From Rheinheimera oceanensis (GTDB lineage: Bacteria; Pseudomonadota; Gammaproteobacteria; Enterobacterales; Alteromonadaceae): a DNA stretch of 64,000 nt. The DNA lies in assembly GCF_018831085.1 (NCBI RefSeq), contig NZ_JAGPNM010000005.1, positions 62,001 through 126,000 of the forward strand. Reading direction: 5' to 3'. Made by a program: the position numbers and the translations under genes. Position 1 is the first letter of the stretch. Each line of letters starts with the position of its first letter. The notes beneath the pieces were generated by a model. It did not search any database. It saw nothing but the letters and a program-made list of their open reading frames with translations, and was not told where the DNA came from. Below, one piece after another: positions 28,320-36,711 of the stretch.

Positions 28320-29030
28320 TTAAAATTTAATACTAACCTGGTTCACTGCTATTACCTCTGCGGTAATAGCCCGCTTTGACTGGCGGTTAAGTACACTGAT
28401 GACATCACCTAAACTGCCATCACTTTGTGCTATTCCGGTTGCTGCCACATTTAAGCCATTATTGCTAACTGATATTGTAACAACATCTCCTTTACAGACA
28501 AGGCAAAGATCCTGCAAGGTGATAATTTGTCCTATGGACATGGCCCGCCGGGTTTTTGCGCCGATAATTTGTCTGGGGTCACTAACCAGGCTGCCGCGTA
28601 AAAAACGGCGTTCACGGTTGGCTATATCCAGCATATCGGCAGTGACCAGGCTGCCGGTAGCAATATTTTGTGTCAGGACTACGGTTTGTACAATTTCTTC
28701 TATCCGTGCTGGAACATACAGTTGCCAGCTTTGTTCTGCACCGCAACGTATTTGTATTGTATTCTGGCGCTGGGTAAGTGGCTGAGACAGTGAAAATTGC
28801 AGCGGTTCGTTGCAATATTTGTAACCTATTCTGTCGTCCAGCGGGCTTACCTGTAGTTGTATACTGCTATCCGGTGTTACAGCCAGCTCTTGCTGCAACC
28901 ATGCAGAGGCCTGCTCAGTTAACTGCGCAGGCGAATAGCTGCTAACGACATCTTGTGCAGCTAAAGGGCTTGCACACAGCAGCGTAATGCAGGTAAGTAT
29001 TTGTTTAAATAAATTTTCGTACTTTTTCAT
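28320..29030 (-). CDS. flgA: Flagellar basal body P-ring formation protein FlgA
   Basis: FlgA is the periplasmic chaperone for P-ring (FlgI) assembly. The 236-aa precursor has a signal peptide ending near ASPLAAQ. It then has the SAF-domain pattern: VVLTQNIATGSLVTADMLDI, then RGSLVSDPRQIIGAKTRRAM and GQIITLQDLCLVCKGDVVTI. It is transcribed away from cheV and toward flgM, but flgM has its own FliA promoter. The ribosome site is weak. Confidence 0.92.
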   Translation of the reverse strand: MKKYENLFKQILTCITLLCASPLAAQDVVSSYSPAQLTEQASAWLQQELAVTPDSSIQLQVSPLDDRIGYKYCNEPLQFSLSQPLTQRQNTIQIRCGAEQSWQLYVPARIEEIVQTVVLTQNIATGSLVTADMLDIANRERRFLRGSLVSDPRQIIGAKTRRAMSIGQIITLQDLCLVCKGDVVTISVSNNGLNVAATGIAQSDGSLGDVISVLNRQSKRAITAEVIAVNQVSIKF

Positions 29031-29158
29031 AAGGTTTCGGCTATGCTTTACACGCTAAGGGTTATAACATCAGGGCCAGACTTGGCGGTGTCAAATAACC
29101 GTCTGTGACAGGTACTAAAGCAAGAATCGATCCGGATAGTATTACAGAGGAGCGGCAG

Positions 29159-30088
29159 ATGGCCGGTATTTTAGACTCGGTAAATCAGCGCACACAATTA
29201 GTTGGCCAGAACAGACTGGAATTACTGCTGTTTAAGCTAAGAGGGCGCCAGCGTTACGGCATTAACGTATTTAAAGTGCGTGAAGTATTGCAATGCCCGC
29301 CACTTACAGCCATTCCCAAGCGCAATAAGTTTGTCCGGGGTATTGCGCATATCCGTGGTCAAACTATTTCGGTTATTGATCTTAGCCTGGCTACCGGCGG
29401 TAAACCGATCGAAGATACCAAAAACAGTTTTATTATTATTGCCGAGTATAACCGCTCGGTGCAGGGGTTTTTGGTAGATTCAGTTGAACGCATTATCAAT
29501 ATCAACTGGGAAGCGATAATGCCGCCGCCCAAAGGCACCAGTGGTAAACAAAGCTATCTGACCGCAGTAACTGAAATTGATAAAGAGTTGGTAGAAATTC
29601 TGGATGTAGAAAAAATTCTGGAAGAGATATCGCCTTCGCCAACCTCGATCAGTGCAGATATTAACACTCATAGTATCAGTGCAGATTTGGGCGAGCGGCT
29701 TATTCTGATTGCCGATGATTCAGCCGTTGCGCGTAATCAGGTAAAGCGGGCCCTGGAAGGATTGGGTGTTAAGATGCACCTGGTAATGAATGGGCGCGAA
29801 GCCCTGCAATATTTGCAGGATGTAGCAAAAAGTTGTAATGAGTCAGTTACTGAAAAAATTGGGTTACTGATTTCTGATATTGAAATGCCTGAAATGGATG
29901 GCTATACCCTGACGGCAGAAATTAAACTTGATCCTAAACTGAAAAAGCTGCACGTAATATTGCATACTTCACTTAGCGGCGTTTTTAACCAACAGATGGT
30001 ACAAAAAGTGGGGGCAGATGATTTTATTGCGAAATTTAATCCGGATGAGCTGGCAGAGTCTGTACAGAAATGGCTGCATACCGACTGA
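29159..30088 (+). CDS. cheV: Chemotaxis protein CheV (CheW-REC fusion)
   Basis: CheV couples chemoreceptors to CheA and carries a receiver domain. Start at 29159 is backed by AGAGGAG six bases upstream, giving 309 aa; the longer frame from 29105 is not. Residues ~25-165 form a CheW domain (LLLFKLRGRQRYGINVFKVR, IRGQTISVIDLS). Residues ~180-305 form a receiver with acidic pocket LIADDSA and phosphoacceptor Asp240 in LLISDIEMPEMDG. It precedes cheR by 14 bases, the standard Vibrio/Shewanella order ahead of flgB. Confidence 0.95.
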   Translation: MAGILDSVNQRTQLVGQNRLELLLFKLRGRQRYGINVFKVREVLQCPPLTAIPKRNKFVRGIAHIRGQTISVIDLSLATGGKPIEDTKNSFIIIAEYNRSVQGFLVDSVERIININWEAIMPPPKGTSGKQSYLTAVTEIDKELVEILDVEKILEEISPSPTSISADINTHSISADLGERLILIADDSAVARNQVKRALEGLGVKMHLVMNGREALQYLQDVAKSCNESVTEKIGLLISDIEMPEMDGYTLTAEIKLDPKLKKLHVILHTSLSGVFNQQMVQKVGADDFIAKFNPDELAESVQKWLHTD

Positions 30089-30102
30089 GTTAAGGATTAA
30101 TA

Positions 30103-30936
30103 GTGCCAAATAAAGACTTACACGACAAAGAGTATATGCTGTTCAGGGATTTCCTTGAGCAGCAGTGTGGCATTGTGCTGGGCGACAATAAACAATATCT
30201 GGTAAAAAGCCGCTTAGCGCCGTTAATGCAACGCTTTGGTTTGGCTACATTGTCTGAGTTGGTAAATAAAACCCTCAGTCCGTTTGAACGGCAGTTACGT
30301 TCTGCGGTAATAGACGCTATGACAACAAACGAAACCTTGTGGTTTCGTGACACCTACCCTTATGAGCTGTTAAAAAAGCAGATTTTCCCTGAGCTGGAAA
30401 AAACTTGCCGCACTGTCAAAATATGGTCAGCTGCTAGCTCAAGTGGGCAGGAGCCATACTCTATCGCTATGACAGCATTAGAATATCAACAAAGCCGGCC
30501 CGGTGCCTTTAGTCTGGGCGTGCATATAATGGGTACGGATATCTCTAACACCATGCTGGAGCACTGCCAGCGCGCAGAGTATGACGGTTTAGCTTTGTCA
30601 CGGGGGCTATCGCCGGAGCGGCGCAGCAAGTTTTTTGAAGACAGCGGCAAAGGTATGATGCGTGTGAAAGACAATGTGCGCAAAAATGTTAGCTTTCGCC
30701 ACCTCAACCTGCTGGATAGCTATACGTTACTTGGTAAATTCGACATTATTTTTTGTCGCAATGTGCTGATTTATTTTTCTGCCGATGTGAAGGCAAAAAT
30801 TATCCGCCAGTTTGCCCAATCTCTTAACCCTCGCGGCTATTTATTTCTTGGCGCGTCGGAATCTTTGTCCAGCCTTAATGCTGATTTTGAAATGATCCGC
30901 TGCAACCCCGGTATTATCTACCGCAAGAAAACTTAA
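30103..30936 (+). CDS. cheR: Chemotaxis methyltransferase CheR
   Basis: CheR methylates glutamates on chemoreceptors using SAM. The 277-aa product starts with GTG (30103) behind TAAGGA. An N-terminal helical domain (about residues 10-75, FRDFLEQQCGIVLGDNKQYL) is followed by the SAM-binding domain: TNETLWFRDTYPY, IWSAASSSGQEPYSIAMTAL, GTDISNTMLE and FDIIFCRNVLIYFS. Located between cheV and flgB; the sigma54-type promoter of flgB follows its stop. Confidence 0.95.
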   Translation: MPNKDLHDKEYMLFRDFLEQQCGIVLGDNKQYLVKSRLAPLMQRFGLATLSELVNKTLSPFERQLRSAVIDAMTTNETLWFRDTYPYELLKKQIFPELEKTCRTVKIWSAASSSGQEPYSIAMTALEYQQSRPGAFSLGVHIMGTDISNTMLEHCQRAEYDGLALSRGLSPERRSKFFEDSGKGMMRVKDNVRKNVSFRHLNLLDSYTLLGKFDIIFCRNVLIYFSADVKAKIIRQFAQSLNPRGYLFLGASESLSSLNADFEMIRCNPGIIYRKKT

Positions 30937-30955
30937 CCCACAGAAAATTAATATT

Positions 30956-30970
30956 TGGCCTGAGTTTTGC
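30956..30970 (+). promoter_or_regulatory. Candidate sigma54 promoter for flgBCDE
   Basis: TGGCCT-N5-TTGC, 38 bases before the flgB ATG and 19 bases after the cheR stop. Confidence 0.6.
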
Positions 30971-31008
30971 ATTTCATTTGCTATCGCTTAATCAGAGGTG
31001 GCAAAAAA

Positions 31009-31410
31009 ATGGCAATCAGTTTTGAAAAAGCATTTGGTATGCACCCTGAAGCCATGCTGGTCCGCGATCAGCGTGCTCAGGTGCTGGCCGAAAATATCGC
31101 TAATGCTGATACACCGGGCTATAAAGCCCGTGACTTGGATTTCCAACAGGCTTTGAATAACGCAAAGTCCCGCCAGTCTGGCGCTATGGCCCGCACCCAC
31201 GAGCAGCACTTTACTATTTCTACTGCAGCCCGGCATGAAACTAAGTTTCGTAATCCGGATCAGCCTGATACCGGCGACGGTAACAGTGTCGATATTCACC
31301 GTGAACGTAATGCGTTTATGCAAAACAGCCTGGAATATCAGGCCAGCATGACATTTTTGAATTCACGGATCAGTGGTTTGAAAAAAGCTATTACCGGCGG
31401 AGGGCAATAA
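31009..31410 (+). CDS. flgB: Flagellar proximal rod protein FlgB
   Basis: FlgB is the most cell-proximal rod subunit. Starting at 31009 (MAISFEKAFGMHPEAM) the product is 133 aa, normal for FlgB. It has the N-terminal rod/hook motif VLAENIANADTPGYKARDLDF and a C-terminal helix NSLEYQASMTFLNSRISGLK for coiled-coil assembly. First gene of flgBCDE; two bases separate it from flgC. Confidence 0.95.
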   Translation: MAISFEKAFGMHPEAMLVRDQRAQVLAENIANADTPGYKARDLDFQQALNNAKSRQSGAMARTHEQHFTISTAARHETKFRNPDQPDTGDGNSVDIHRERNAFMQNSLEYQASMTFLNSRISGLKKAITGGGQ

Positions 31411-31412
31411 CC

Positions 31413-31838
31413 ATGAGTTCATACAAAATTTTTGATATTACCGGCAGTGGTATGACCGCTCAGGCTGTGCGAATGAACACCACCGCCAGCAATATTGCCA
31501 ATGCTAACAGTGTCAGCAGCAGTGTAGAGCAAACTTATCGTGGCAGGCATGCGGTATTCGCTGCTGAGCTATCAGAGGCAAAGCGCCAGCAGGGTGATGA
31601 CAGTGTCGGGGTCAAAGTGCTTGGCATTGTTGAGTCTGATGCACCACTGAACGTGGAGTATTCGCCTAACCATCCTTTGGCAGATGAGAACGGTTATATA
31701 TACAAACCCAATGTCAATATTATGGAAGAGATGGCGAACATGATTTCGGCGTCGCGCTCTTATGAAACGAATGTGCAGACAGCTGAGGCGGCAAAACAAA
31801 TGGTTATGCGCACGCTCAGACTGGGCCAGCAGCAATAG
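31413..31838 (+). CDS. flgC: Flagellar proximal rod protein FlgC
   Basis: A rod subunit of 141 aa. The N-terminal motif SGMTAQAVRMNTTASNIANA and the C-terminal motif NVNIMEEMANMISASRSYE are typical of rod and hook proteins that polymerise through paired terminal helices. A mid-region VVESD-like loop (VLGIVESDAPLNVEYSPNHP) is typical of FlgC. Twelve bases separate it from flgD. Confidence 0.95.
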   Translation: MSSYKIFDITGSGMTAQAVRMNTTASNIANANSVSSSVEQTYRGRHAVFAAELSEAKRQQGDDSVGVKVLGIVESDAPLNVEYSPNHPLADENGYIYKPNVNIMEEMANMISASRSYETNVQTAEAAKQMVMRTLRLGQQQ

Positions 31839-31849
31839 GGGCTTAGCAA

Positions 31850-32578
31850 ATGACAACTAATGTAAATAACAACACTGCACTGGATGGCATGTATTGGGAT
31901 AACACCGGTAAAACACCGGAAAGAAATAACGGTGCTTTAACGCAATCTGATTTCTTTGCTTTGCTTACCCAGCAACTGGCATATCAGGACCCAACCAAGC
32001 CGGTAGAAAACGACCAGATGATTGCTCAAATGACCAATTTTACTATGGCAGACGGTATTGGGCAGTTAAATGAAAGCTTTAAAGGCTTTGCCGAAAGTAT
32101 GTCGTCAAACCAGGCCTTGCAGGCATCGTCTCTTGTTGGCCGCAGTGTGTTGACGCAATCGGATGAAATTGTCTTTACCGGTGACACCTTAGCGCGCGGT
32201 AATATTGAGCTGGATAAAGCAGCGACCAGAATGGAAGTGCGGATTGAGAATGACAAAGGTGAGCTGGTGCAATCTTTTAGTGTCGATAATCCCAAAATTG
32301 GTAAAAACGAATTTATCTGGGATGGCACTTATCGCGAGTCTGGCTCTGGCAGTGCGGCGATAGTTGACGGTGAGTTATCTGAGCGGGTGAAAGCGGGTGT
32401 ATACAAGGTAAAAGTGGACGTTAGCTACAACGACGGTAAAACTGCCAGCTTGCCGGTTAATGTTTATACCCCGGTGGCCAGTGTCAGTATGAACGGTAAA
32501 GGTGGTGGAATTATGTTAAACCTGATTGGCCTTGGCGCCGTGAAATTAGGTGATGTGTTAGAAGTTTCTTACGGTTAA
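31850..32578 (+). CDS. flgD: Flagellar hook capping protein FlgD
   Basis: FlgD caps the growing hook so that FlgE subunits can fold into place, and is lost on completion. The 242-aa product has the conserved N-terminal region LTQSDFFALLTQQLAYQDPT and PVENDQMIAQMTNFTMADGI. A C-terminal FlgD Ig-like/tudor part follows (RIENDKGELVQSF..., GVYKVKVDVSYNDGK). Overlaps nothing and is followed by flgE after 19 bases. Confidence 0.94.
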   Translation: MTTNVNNNTALDGMYWDNTGKTPERNNGALTQSDFFALLTQQLAYQDPTKPVENDQMIAQMTNFTMADGIGQLNESFKGFAESMSSNQALQASSLVGRSVLTQSDEIVFTGDTLARGNIELDKAATRMEVRIENDKGELVQSFSVDNPKIGKNEFIWDGTYRESGSGSAAIVDGELSERVKAGVYKVKVDVSYNDGKTASLPVNVYTPVASVSMNGKGGGIMLNLIGLGAVKLGDVLEVSYG

Positions 32579-32597
32579 CAGTGAGCTGAGGTGAATT

Positions 32598-33899
32598 ATG
32601 AGTTTTAATATCGCACTAAGCGGCCTTGCCGCAGCACAAAAAGATTTGGATGTAACAGCGAATAACATCGCTAACGTTAATACTACGGGTTTTAAAGAGT
32701 CGCGGGCCGAATTTGCTGATGTATATGCGACATCTATTTTTGCCTCTGGCCGCACTAAAGTGGGTGATGGTGTAACAACTTCAATGGTGGCGCAGCAGTT
32801 TAGCCAGGGCTCACTGCAATTTACCAATAACTCCCTTGATTTAGCGATTACCGGTGAAGGTTTTTTTGCTTTAACGCCGGATATGCAATCGCGGGATTTA
32901 ACCTATACCCGTGCCGGTGCATTTAAGTTAAATAAAGACAATTTTATTGTTGATAATAACGGCAATTTTTTGCAGGGTTTTGCAGTAAATCCGATTGATG
33001 GTGAAAACCAGTCAATCAGTTTAAACACATCAGCACCGATTAATATACCGACTACGGCCGGTGCACCGCGGGCAACAAGTAATGTCTTTATTAATATGAA
33101 CCTGGACTCGCGTGAAGTTGCAACGGATGCCTTGCCATTTGATGCAACTAATAGGGCAACCTATAACCATTCTACCTCAATAACGGTATATGATAGTTTG
33201 GGGTCACCGCATACTGTAAGCATGTATTTCCGCCGTACATCCACCACACCGCCGGCAAACTCTGAGTGGGAAACTTTTGTGGTATGGGATAATGTAACCG
33301 CAGCGCCGTTTCAGGGCGACAATTTAGAATTTGACTCCAGTGGTAATATGATTACTACGCCCGAGCCGACATTAAGAATACCTTTTGCCGTTTTGAATGA
33401 CCCGGCTAACGGTTATCTGAATAATGGTGCCCAATATCAGGCGGATGTTGTGGTTAACTTCCGTGATGCTGCCGGTACTAAAACACCAACACAAGTTGCT
33501 GATATTTTTGCTCCTTCGGCTTTAAACCAGGATGGTACTTATGTTGGTAGTTTGACAGGGGTAGATATTGACGCCTTTGGCCGGGTGCTGGCCAGTTACA
33601 GCAATGGTGATTCTGCTTATCTGGCACAGGTAGCTTTAGTGCGTTTTGCCAATGTGCAGGGTTTAAAGCAGGTTGGTAATACCTCATGGAAGCAGACCAT
33701 AGCATCTGGTGAACCTATCGCCGGGCAGGCGAATACTACTACCTTTGGTGCCATAAACTCGTCGGCACTGGAGCAATCTAACGTTAACCTGACTACCGAG
33801 CTGGTTGATTTGATCAGTGCGCAGCGTAACTTCCAGGCTAACTCACGGGCGTTGGAAGTTAACAGTACCTTGCAGCAAACTGTACTACAGATCCGATAA
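32598..33899 (+). CDS. flgE: Flagellar hook protein FlgE
   Basis: FlgE is the structural subunit of the hook. The 433-aa protein begins MSFNIALSGLAAAQKDLDVT with ANNIANVNTTGFKESRAEF and ends with LTTELVDLISAQRNFQANSR, the paired terminal helices of axial proteins. The central domains D1-D2 (about residues 75-370) include SITVYDSLGSPHTVSMYF and DQDGTYVGSLTGVDIDAFGR-type hook signatures. In most relatives flgF follows at once; here a 1.2-kb segment with an unrelated gene is interposed. Confidence 0.96.
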   Translation: MSFNIALSGLAAAQKDLDVTANNIANVNTTGFKESRAEFADVYATSIFASGRTKVGDGVTTSMVAQQFSQGSLQFTNNSLDLAITGEGFFALTPDMQSRDLTYTRAGAFKLNKDNFIVDNNGNFLQGFAVNPIDGENQSISLNTSAPINIPTTAGAPRATSNVFINMNLDSREVATDALPFDATNRATYNHSTSITVYDSLGSPHTVSMYFRRTSTTPPANSEWETFVVWDNVTAAPFQGDNLEFDSSGNMITTPEPTLRIPFAVLNDPANGYLNNGAQYQADVVVNFRDAAGTKTPTQVADIFAPSALNQDGTYVGSLTGVDIDAFGRVLASYSNGDSAYLAQVALVRFANVQGLKQVGNTSWKQTIASGEPIAGQANTTTFGAINSSALEQSNVNLTTELVDLISAQRNFQANSRALEVNSTLQQTVLQIR

Positions 33900-33945
33900 T
33901 TAAATTTTAATATTTATTTAATTGTTATTTGTTTCTTTTTTGGTT

Positions 33946-33973
33946 AACCTCCTGTTTCTTTAAATGGGGGGTT
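33946..33973 (+). promoter_or_regulatory. Hairpin that pairs the Shine-Dalgarno of the inserted gene
   Basis: AACCTCC (33946-33952) can pair with GGGGGTT (33967-33973), with one G-U pair and a 14-base loop. The G-run is the only ribosome site for the ATG at 33976. The fold could mask translation or weaken read-through from flgE. Confidence 0.35.
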
Positions 33974-33975
33974 TT

Positions 33976-35007
33976 ATGCAATTTATTAGATACTTAATAT
34001 TAGTTGTTTCTTTTTTTATTGTTTCAGTAGTTAAATCTGAAGAGATTATTGACATTGTTAATACTCATAGTTACACCTTATACAATAAGGCTGCTACGAT
34101 AACCAGAGAGTTTAATATTGCCCCGCAGCCGGGGTTTGCTAACCTCACTATTGCCAGTGCTACACCGTGGTCAGATAGTAAGTTTATTATCTGTGAAATA
34201 CGGGTTTTTCATCCCGATGGTCGGCGGATTAAAGATTTATTCTGCCAGGGCGAGGGCGATGATACCCGTATTTTATCGCCGTCTGTTGATGCCAGTAGCG
34301 GATTAAGGGTAGAAGTTGCACTCAAGTACCTTGATAGTGAGCTGCCGGCTAACGTGACAAAAAATTACAGCTTCAGAAGCCGGTTTCGTTTTTCCGATAC
34401 CGTAGATCCCGGAGAAGTTGTTGAGCCTGAGGAGCCTGAAGAGCCGGTGGAACCTACTCCTCCTGCTTTTCTGACAGACGCTCAGCTAAAAAGTAGTTCT
34501 ATAGGACCAAGCAGCTATGCGGACCAGACCTTTATGTTCCGGCGCGATGAAGCCTACCCAGCTTTAGTTGGGTTTAAACTATCAAGTAGTTATACCTCTA
34601 CTGTGGTTACTTGTTCGCTTCAGGTTATAGGTTACAAAACAGTTGATGGTATCCGGGTTGGAGAGGCGCTATTATCGGACAATTGCATTAACCATAATCG
34701 CAAATTATTTTTGGTAAAAACACCTGATAATCCGACAGATTTTGAGCAAATCAATGTAAGGGTGAGATTCCAGAACCGGCATGTAAGAAACTCTGCTTTT
34801 ACGCAAAGTACGTTTGAGCTTATAAAAGGCGCTATTGACGATTCAGATGCTGACGGCTTGCCTGCTTGGTATGAAGAATATTTCAATTTATCCGATAATG
34901 ATTATAACGATGCATCTATAGATAGCGATGGTGACGGATTCAGTAATATTGATGAATATTTAGGCGGCACCGATCCTACAGATCCAACAAGCTTCCCGGG
35001 AAGCTAA
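33976..35007 (+). CDS. Secreted protein of unknown function inserted between flgE and flgF
   Basis: A 343-aa protein that I do not recognise and that is not a standard flagellar component. It has a signal peptide (MQFIRYLILVVSFFIVSVVKS). Two beta-rich domains of about 110 aa follow, and each holds a Cys pair in a similar context (ICEIRVFHPDGRRIKDLFC; TCSLQVIGYKTVDG...SDNC). They are joined by a Pro/Glu linker (VVEPEEPEEPVEPTPP). A thrombospondin-3/EF-hand-like tail has DSDADGLPAWYEEYF and DSDGDGFSNIDEYLGGTDPT, likely Ca2+-binding. The 5' part is clearly more A+T-rich than flgE or flgF, suggesting acquisition. A strong terminator follows, so it is the last gene read from the flgB side. Confidence 0.8.
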   Translation: MQFIRYLILVVSFFIVSVVKSEEIIDIVNTHSYTLYNKAATITREFNIAPQPGFANLTIASATPWSDSKFIICEIRVFHPDGRRIKDLFCQGEGDDTRILSPSVDASSGLRVEVALKYLDSELPANVTKNYSFRSRFRFSDTVDPGEVVEPEEPEEPVEPTPPAFLTDAQLKSSSIGPSSYADQTFMFRRDEAYPALVGFKLSSSYTSTVVTCSLQVIGYKTVDGIRVGEALLSDNCINHNRKLFLVKTPDNPTDFEQINVRVRFQNRHVRNSAFTQSTFELIKGAIDDSDADGLPAWYEEYFNLSDNDYNDASIDSDGDGFSNIDEYLGGTDPTDPTSFPGS

Positions 35008-35022
35008 TTCCCTTTACTCTCT

Positions 35023-35056
35023 AAAAAAGCCAGCTGCTGACTTAGCTGGCTTTTTT
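35023..35056 (+). terminator. Strong terminator inside the flg gene run
   Basis: Perfect 13-bp stem AAAAAAGCCAGCT / AGCTGGCTTTTTT with an 8-base loop, then GTTTTT. It should separate flgBCDE plus the inserted gene from flgF onward. Confidence 0.9.
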
Positions 35057-35073
35057 GTTTTTAATTTATCTTG

Positions 35074-35088
35074 TGGCATCAATTTTGC
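35074..35088 (+). promoter_or_regulatory. Candidate sigma54 promoter for flgF-flgL
   Basis: TGGCAT-N5-TTGC, 35 bases before the flgF ATG, directly after the terminator. Confidence 0.65.
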
Positions 35089-35123
35089 TTAAGTAATCGA
35101 AAGTAAAGTAAGCGGAGCTTGTT

Positions 35124-35870
35124 ATGGATCACTTGTTATATATCGCTATGAGCGGTGCCAAAGAAAATATGAATGGCATTGCCGTGCGGGCAAACAATCT
35201 GGCTAATACCGGCACTGTTGGCTTTAAAGCCGATTTTGAGCAAGCCCGTGCTATGCAGGCTTTTGGTGAAGGTTTACCCACCCGGGTATTTTCATTAACT
35301 GAACGGCCAGGTCAAAACTTTGACGCCGGCGCGATCATCATGACAGAGCGTGAGCTTGATGTTGCTATTCAGGGTGAGGGCTGGTTAGCGGTTCAGGCAC
35401 CGGATGGTAACGAAGCTTACACCAGAGCCGGCAATTTGCAGATTAATGCTTTTGGCATGCTTGAGACAGCAAATGGCTTAGCAGTAATGGGAGACGATGG
35501 CCCTATTCAACTGCCAATACCCCTGGCTAAAGTCGAAATTGCGCAGGATGGTACTGTCAGTGTATTGCCGCAAGGGGCTCCTGCCGACGCCATGGTGGCA
35601 GCTGGCAGAATCAAGCTGGTACGGCCGCTGAACAGCGAGATGGAAAAAGGCAATGATGGCTTATTCCGCCGTAAGGATGGCCAACTGGCAGAAGCGGATA
35701 TTAATGTCAGCCTGCTTAAAGGTGCAACCGAAACCAGCAACGTTAATGCCGTCGGCGAGATGACTTATATGATTAGTTTGCAGCGCCAGTTTGAGCTGCA
35801 GGTGAAAATGATGAAAAGTGCTGAAGAGATGGATCAGCAGCAAAATCAGTTACTGAGAATAATGGGCTAA
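35124..35870 (+). CDS. flgF: Flagellar proximal rod protein FlgF
   Basis: FlgF is a rod subunit of 248 aa. The N-terminal axial motif is GIAVRANNLANTGTVGFKAD and the C-terminal one SLQRQFELQVKMMKSAEEMD. The centre has ELDVAIQGEGWLAVQAPDG and AYTRAGNLQINAFGMLET, shared by FlgF and FlgG. Begins a second transcription unit after the inserted gene. Confidence 0.95.
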   Translation: MDHLLYIAMSGAKENMNGIAVRANNLANTGTVGFKADFEQARAMQAFGEGLPTRVFSLTERPGQNFDAGAIIMTERELDVAIQGEGWLAVQAPDGNEAYTRAGNLQINAFGMLETANGLAVMGDDGPIQLPIPLAKVEIAQDGTVSVLPQGAPADAMVAAGRIKLVRPLNSEMEKGNDGLFRRKDGQLAEADINVSLLKGATETSNVNAVGEMTYMISLQRQFELQVKMMKSAEEMDQQQNQLLRIMG

Positions 35871-35910
35871 GGGCCTGAATCAATAATGGGCTGAGGCCCG
35901 GGAGGCACAA

Positions 35911-36699
35911 ATGCATCCAGCTTTATGGATCAGTAAAACCGGTTTAGACGCTAAGCAGCGCGATATTTCGGTGATCTCAAATAACCTGGCTAATGCTAGC
36001 ACTGTAGGCTTTAAAAAAAGCCGGGCTATTTTTGAAGACTTGCTATATCAGAATATTAATCAGCCTGGTGGCGCTTCGTCGCAAAACTCTGAATTGCCAA
36101 ATGGTCTGATGATAGGTGCCGGTACTAAAGTGGTTGCAACGCAGAAAAACTTTACTCAGGGCAATATGATCACCACCGACAATAGCCTGGATATGATGAT
36201 CCAGGGCCATGGTTTTTTTGAAATTCTGATGCCGGATGGCACGATTTCCTACAGCCGAAATGGCCAGTTTACTGTTGATGATGAAGGCAACCTGGTAACG
36301 TCTGGTGCCGGTTATCAGGTACAACCCAATATAGTGATACCGCCGGATGCGCAAAGTATTACCGTGTCGCAGGATGGCCAGGTGTCGGTGCAGTTGCCCG
36401 GCGAAGGGGAGCCTGCTGTGCTTGGGCAGTTAACAGTAACTAACTTTATCAACCCGGCTGGCCTGGAGCCTATTGGCCAGAATTTGTTCCGCGAGACTGG
36501 CGCAAGTGGCGATCCGGTGCAGGGTATTCCCGGCCTGGAAGGTCTTGGCATTATAGTGCAGGGCGCGCTGGAAACATCCAACGTTAACGTTACTGAAGAA
36601 CTGGTAAGCCTGATTGAAAGCCAGCGGGTCTACGAGATGAACTCTAAAGTTATTTCTTCGGTAGATCAGATGCTTGGCTTTGCCATTCAGCAACTGTAA
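35911..36699 (+). CDS. flgG: Flagellar distal rod protein FlgG
   Basis: FlgG is the distal rod subunit (262 aa, the usual length). Near-canonical sequence: MHPALWISKTGLDAKQRDIS, NNLANASTVGFKKSRAIFED, GHGFFEILMPDGTISYSRNG and SNVNVTEELVSLIESQRVYE. Forty bases after flgF; GGGAGG precedes its ATG. Confidence 0.97.
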   Translation: MHPALWISKTGLDAKQRDISVISNNLANASTVGFKKSRAIFEDLLYQNINQPGGASSQNSELPNGLMIGAGTKVVATQKNFTQGNMITTDNSLDMMIQGHGFFEILMPDGTISYSRNGQFTVDDEGNLVTSGAGYQVQPNIVIPPDAQSITVSQDGQVSVQLPGEGEPAVLGQLTVTNFINPAGLEPIGQNLFRETGASGDPVQGIPGLEGLGIIVQGALETSNVNVTEELVSLIESQRVYEMNSKVISSVDQMLGFAIQQL

Positions 36700-36711
36700 G
36701 CGGAGGTATTT

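Noticed and set aside
29131..29158. FliA-like motif TAAAG...CCGGATAG upstream of cheV
   Set aside because: The -10 has an extra G and wrong register relative to GCCGATAA, so spacing does not fit.
33976..35007. Inserted gene as part of a mobile element
   Set aside because: No transposase, integrase, terminal repeats or target duplication is seen around it.
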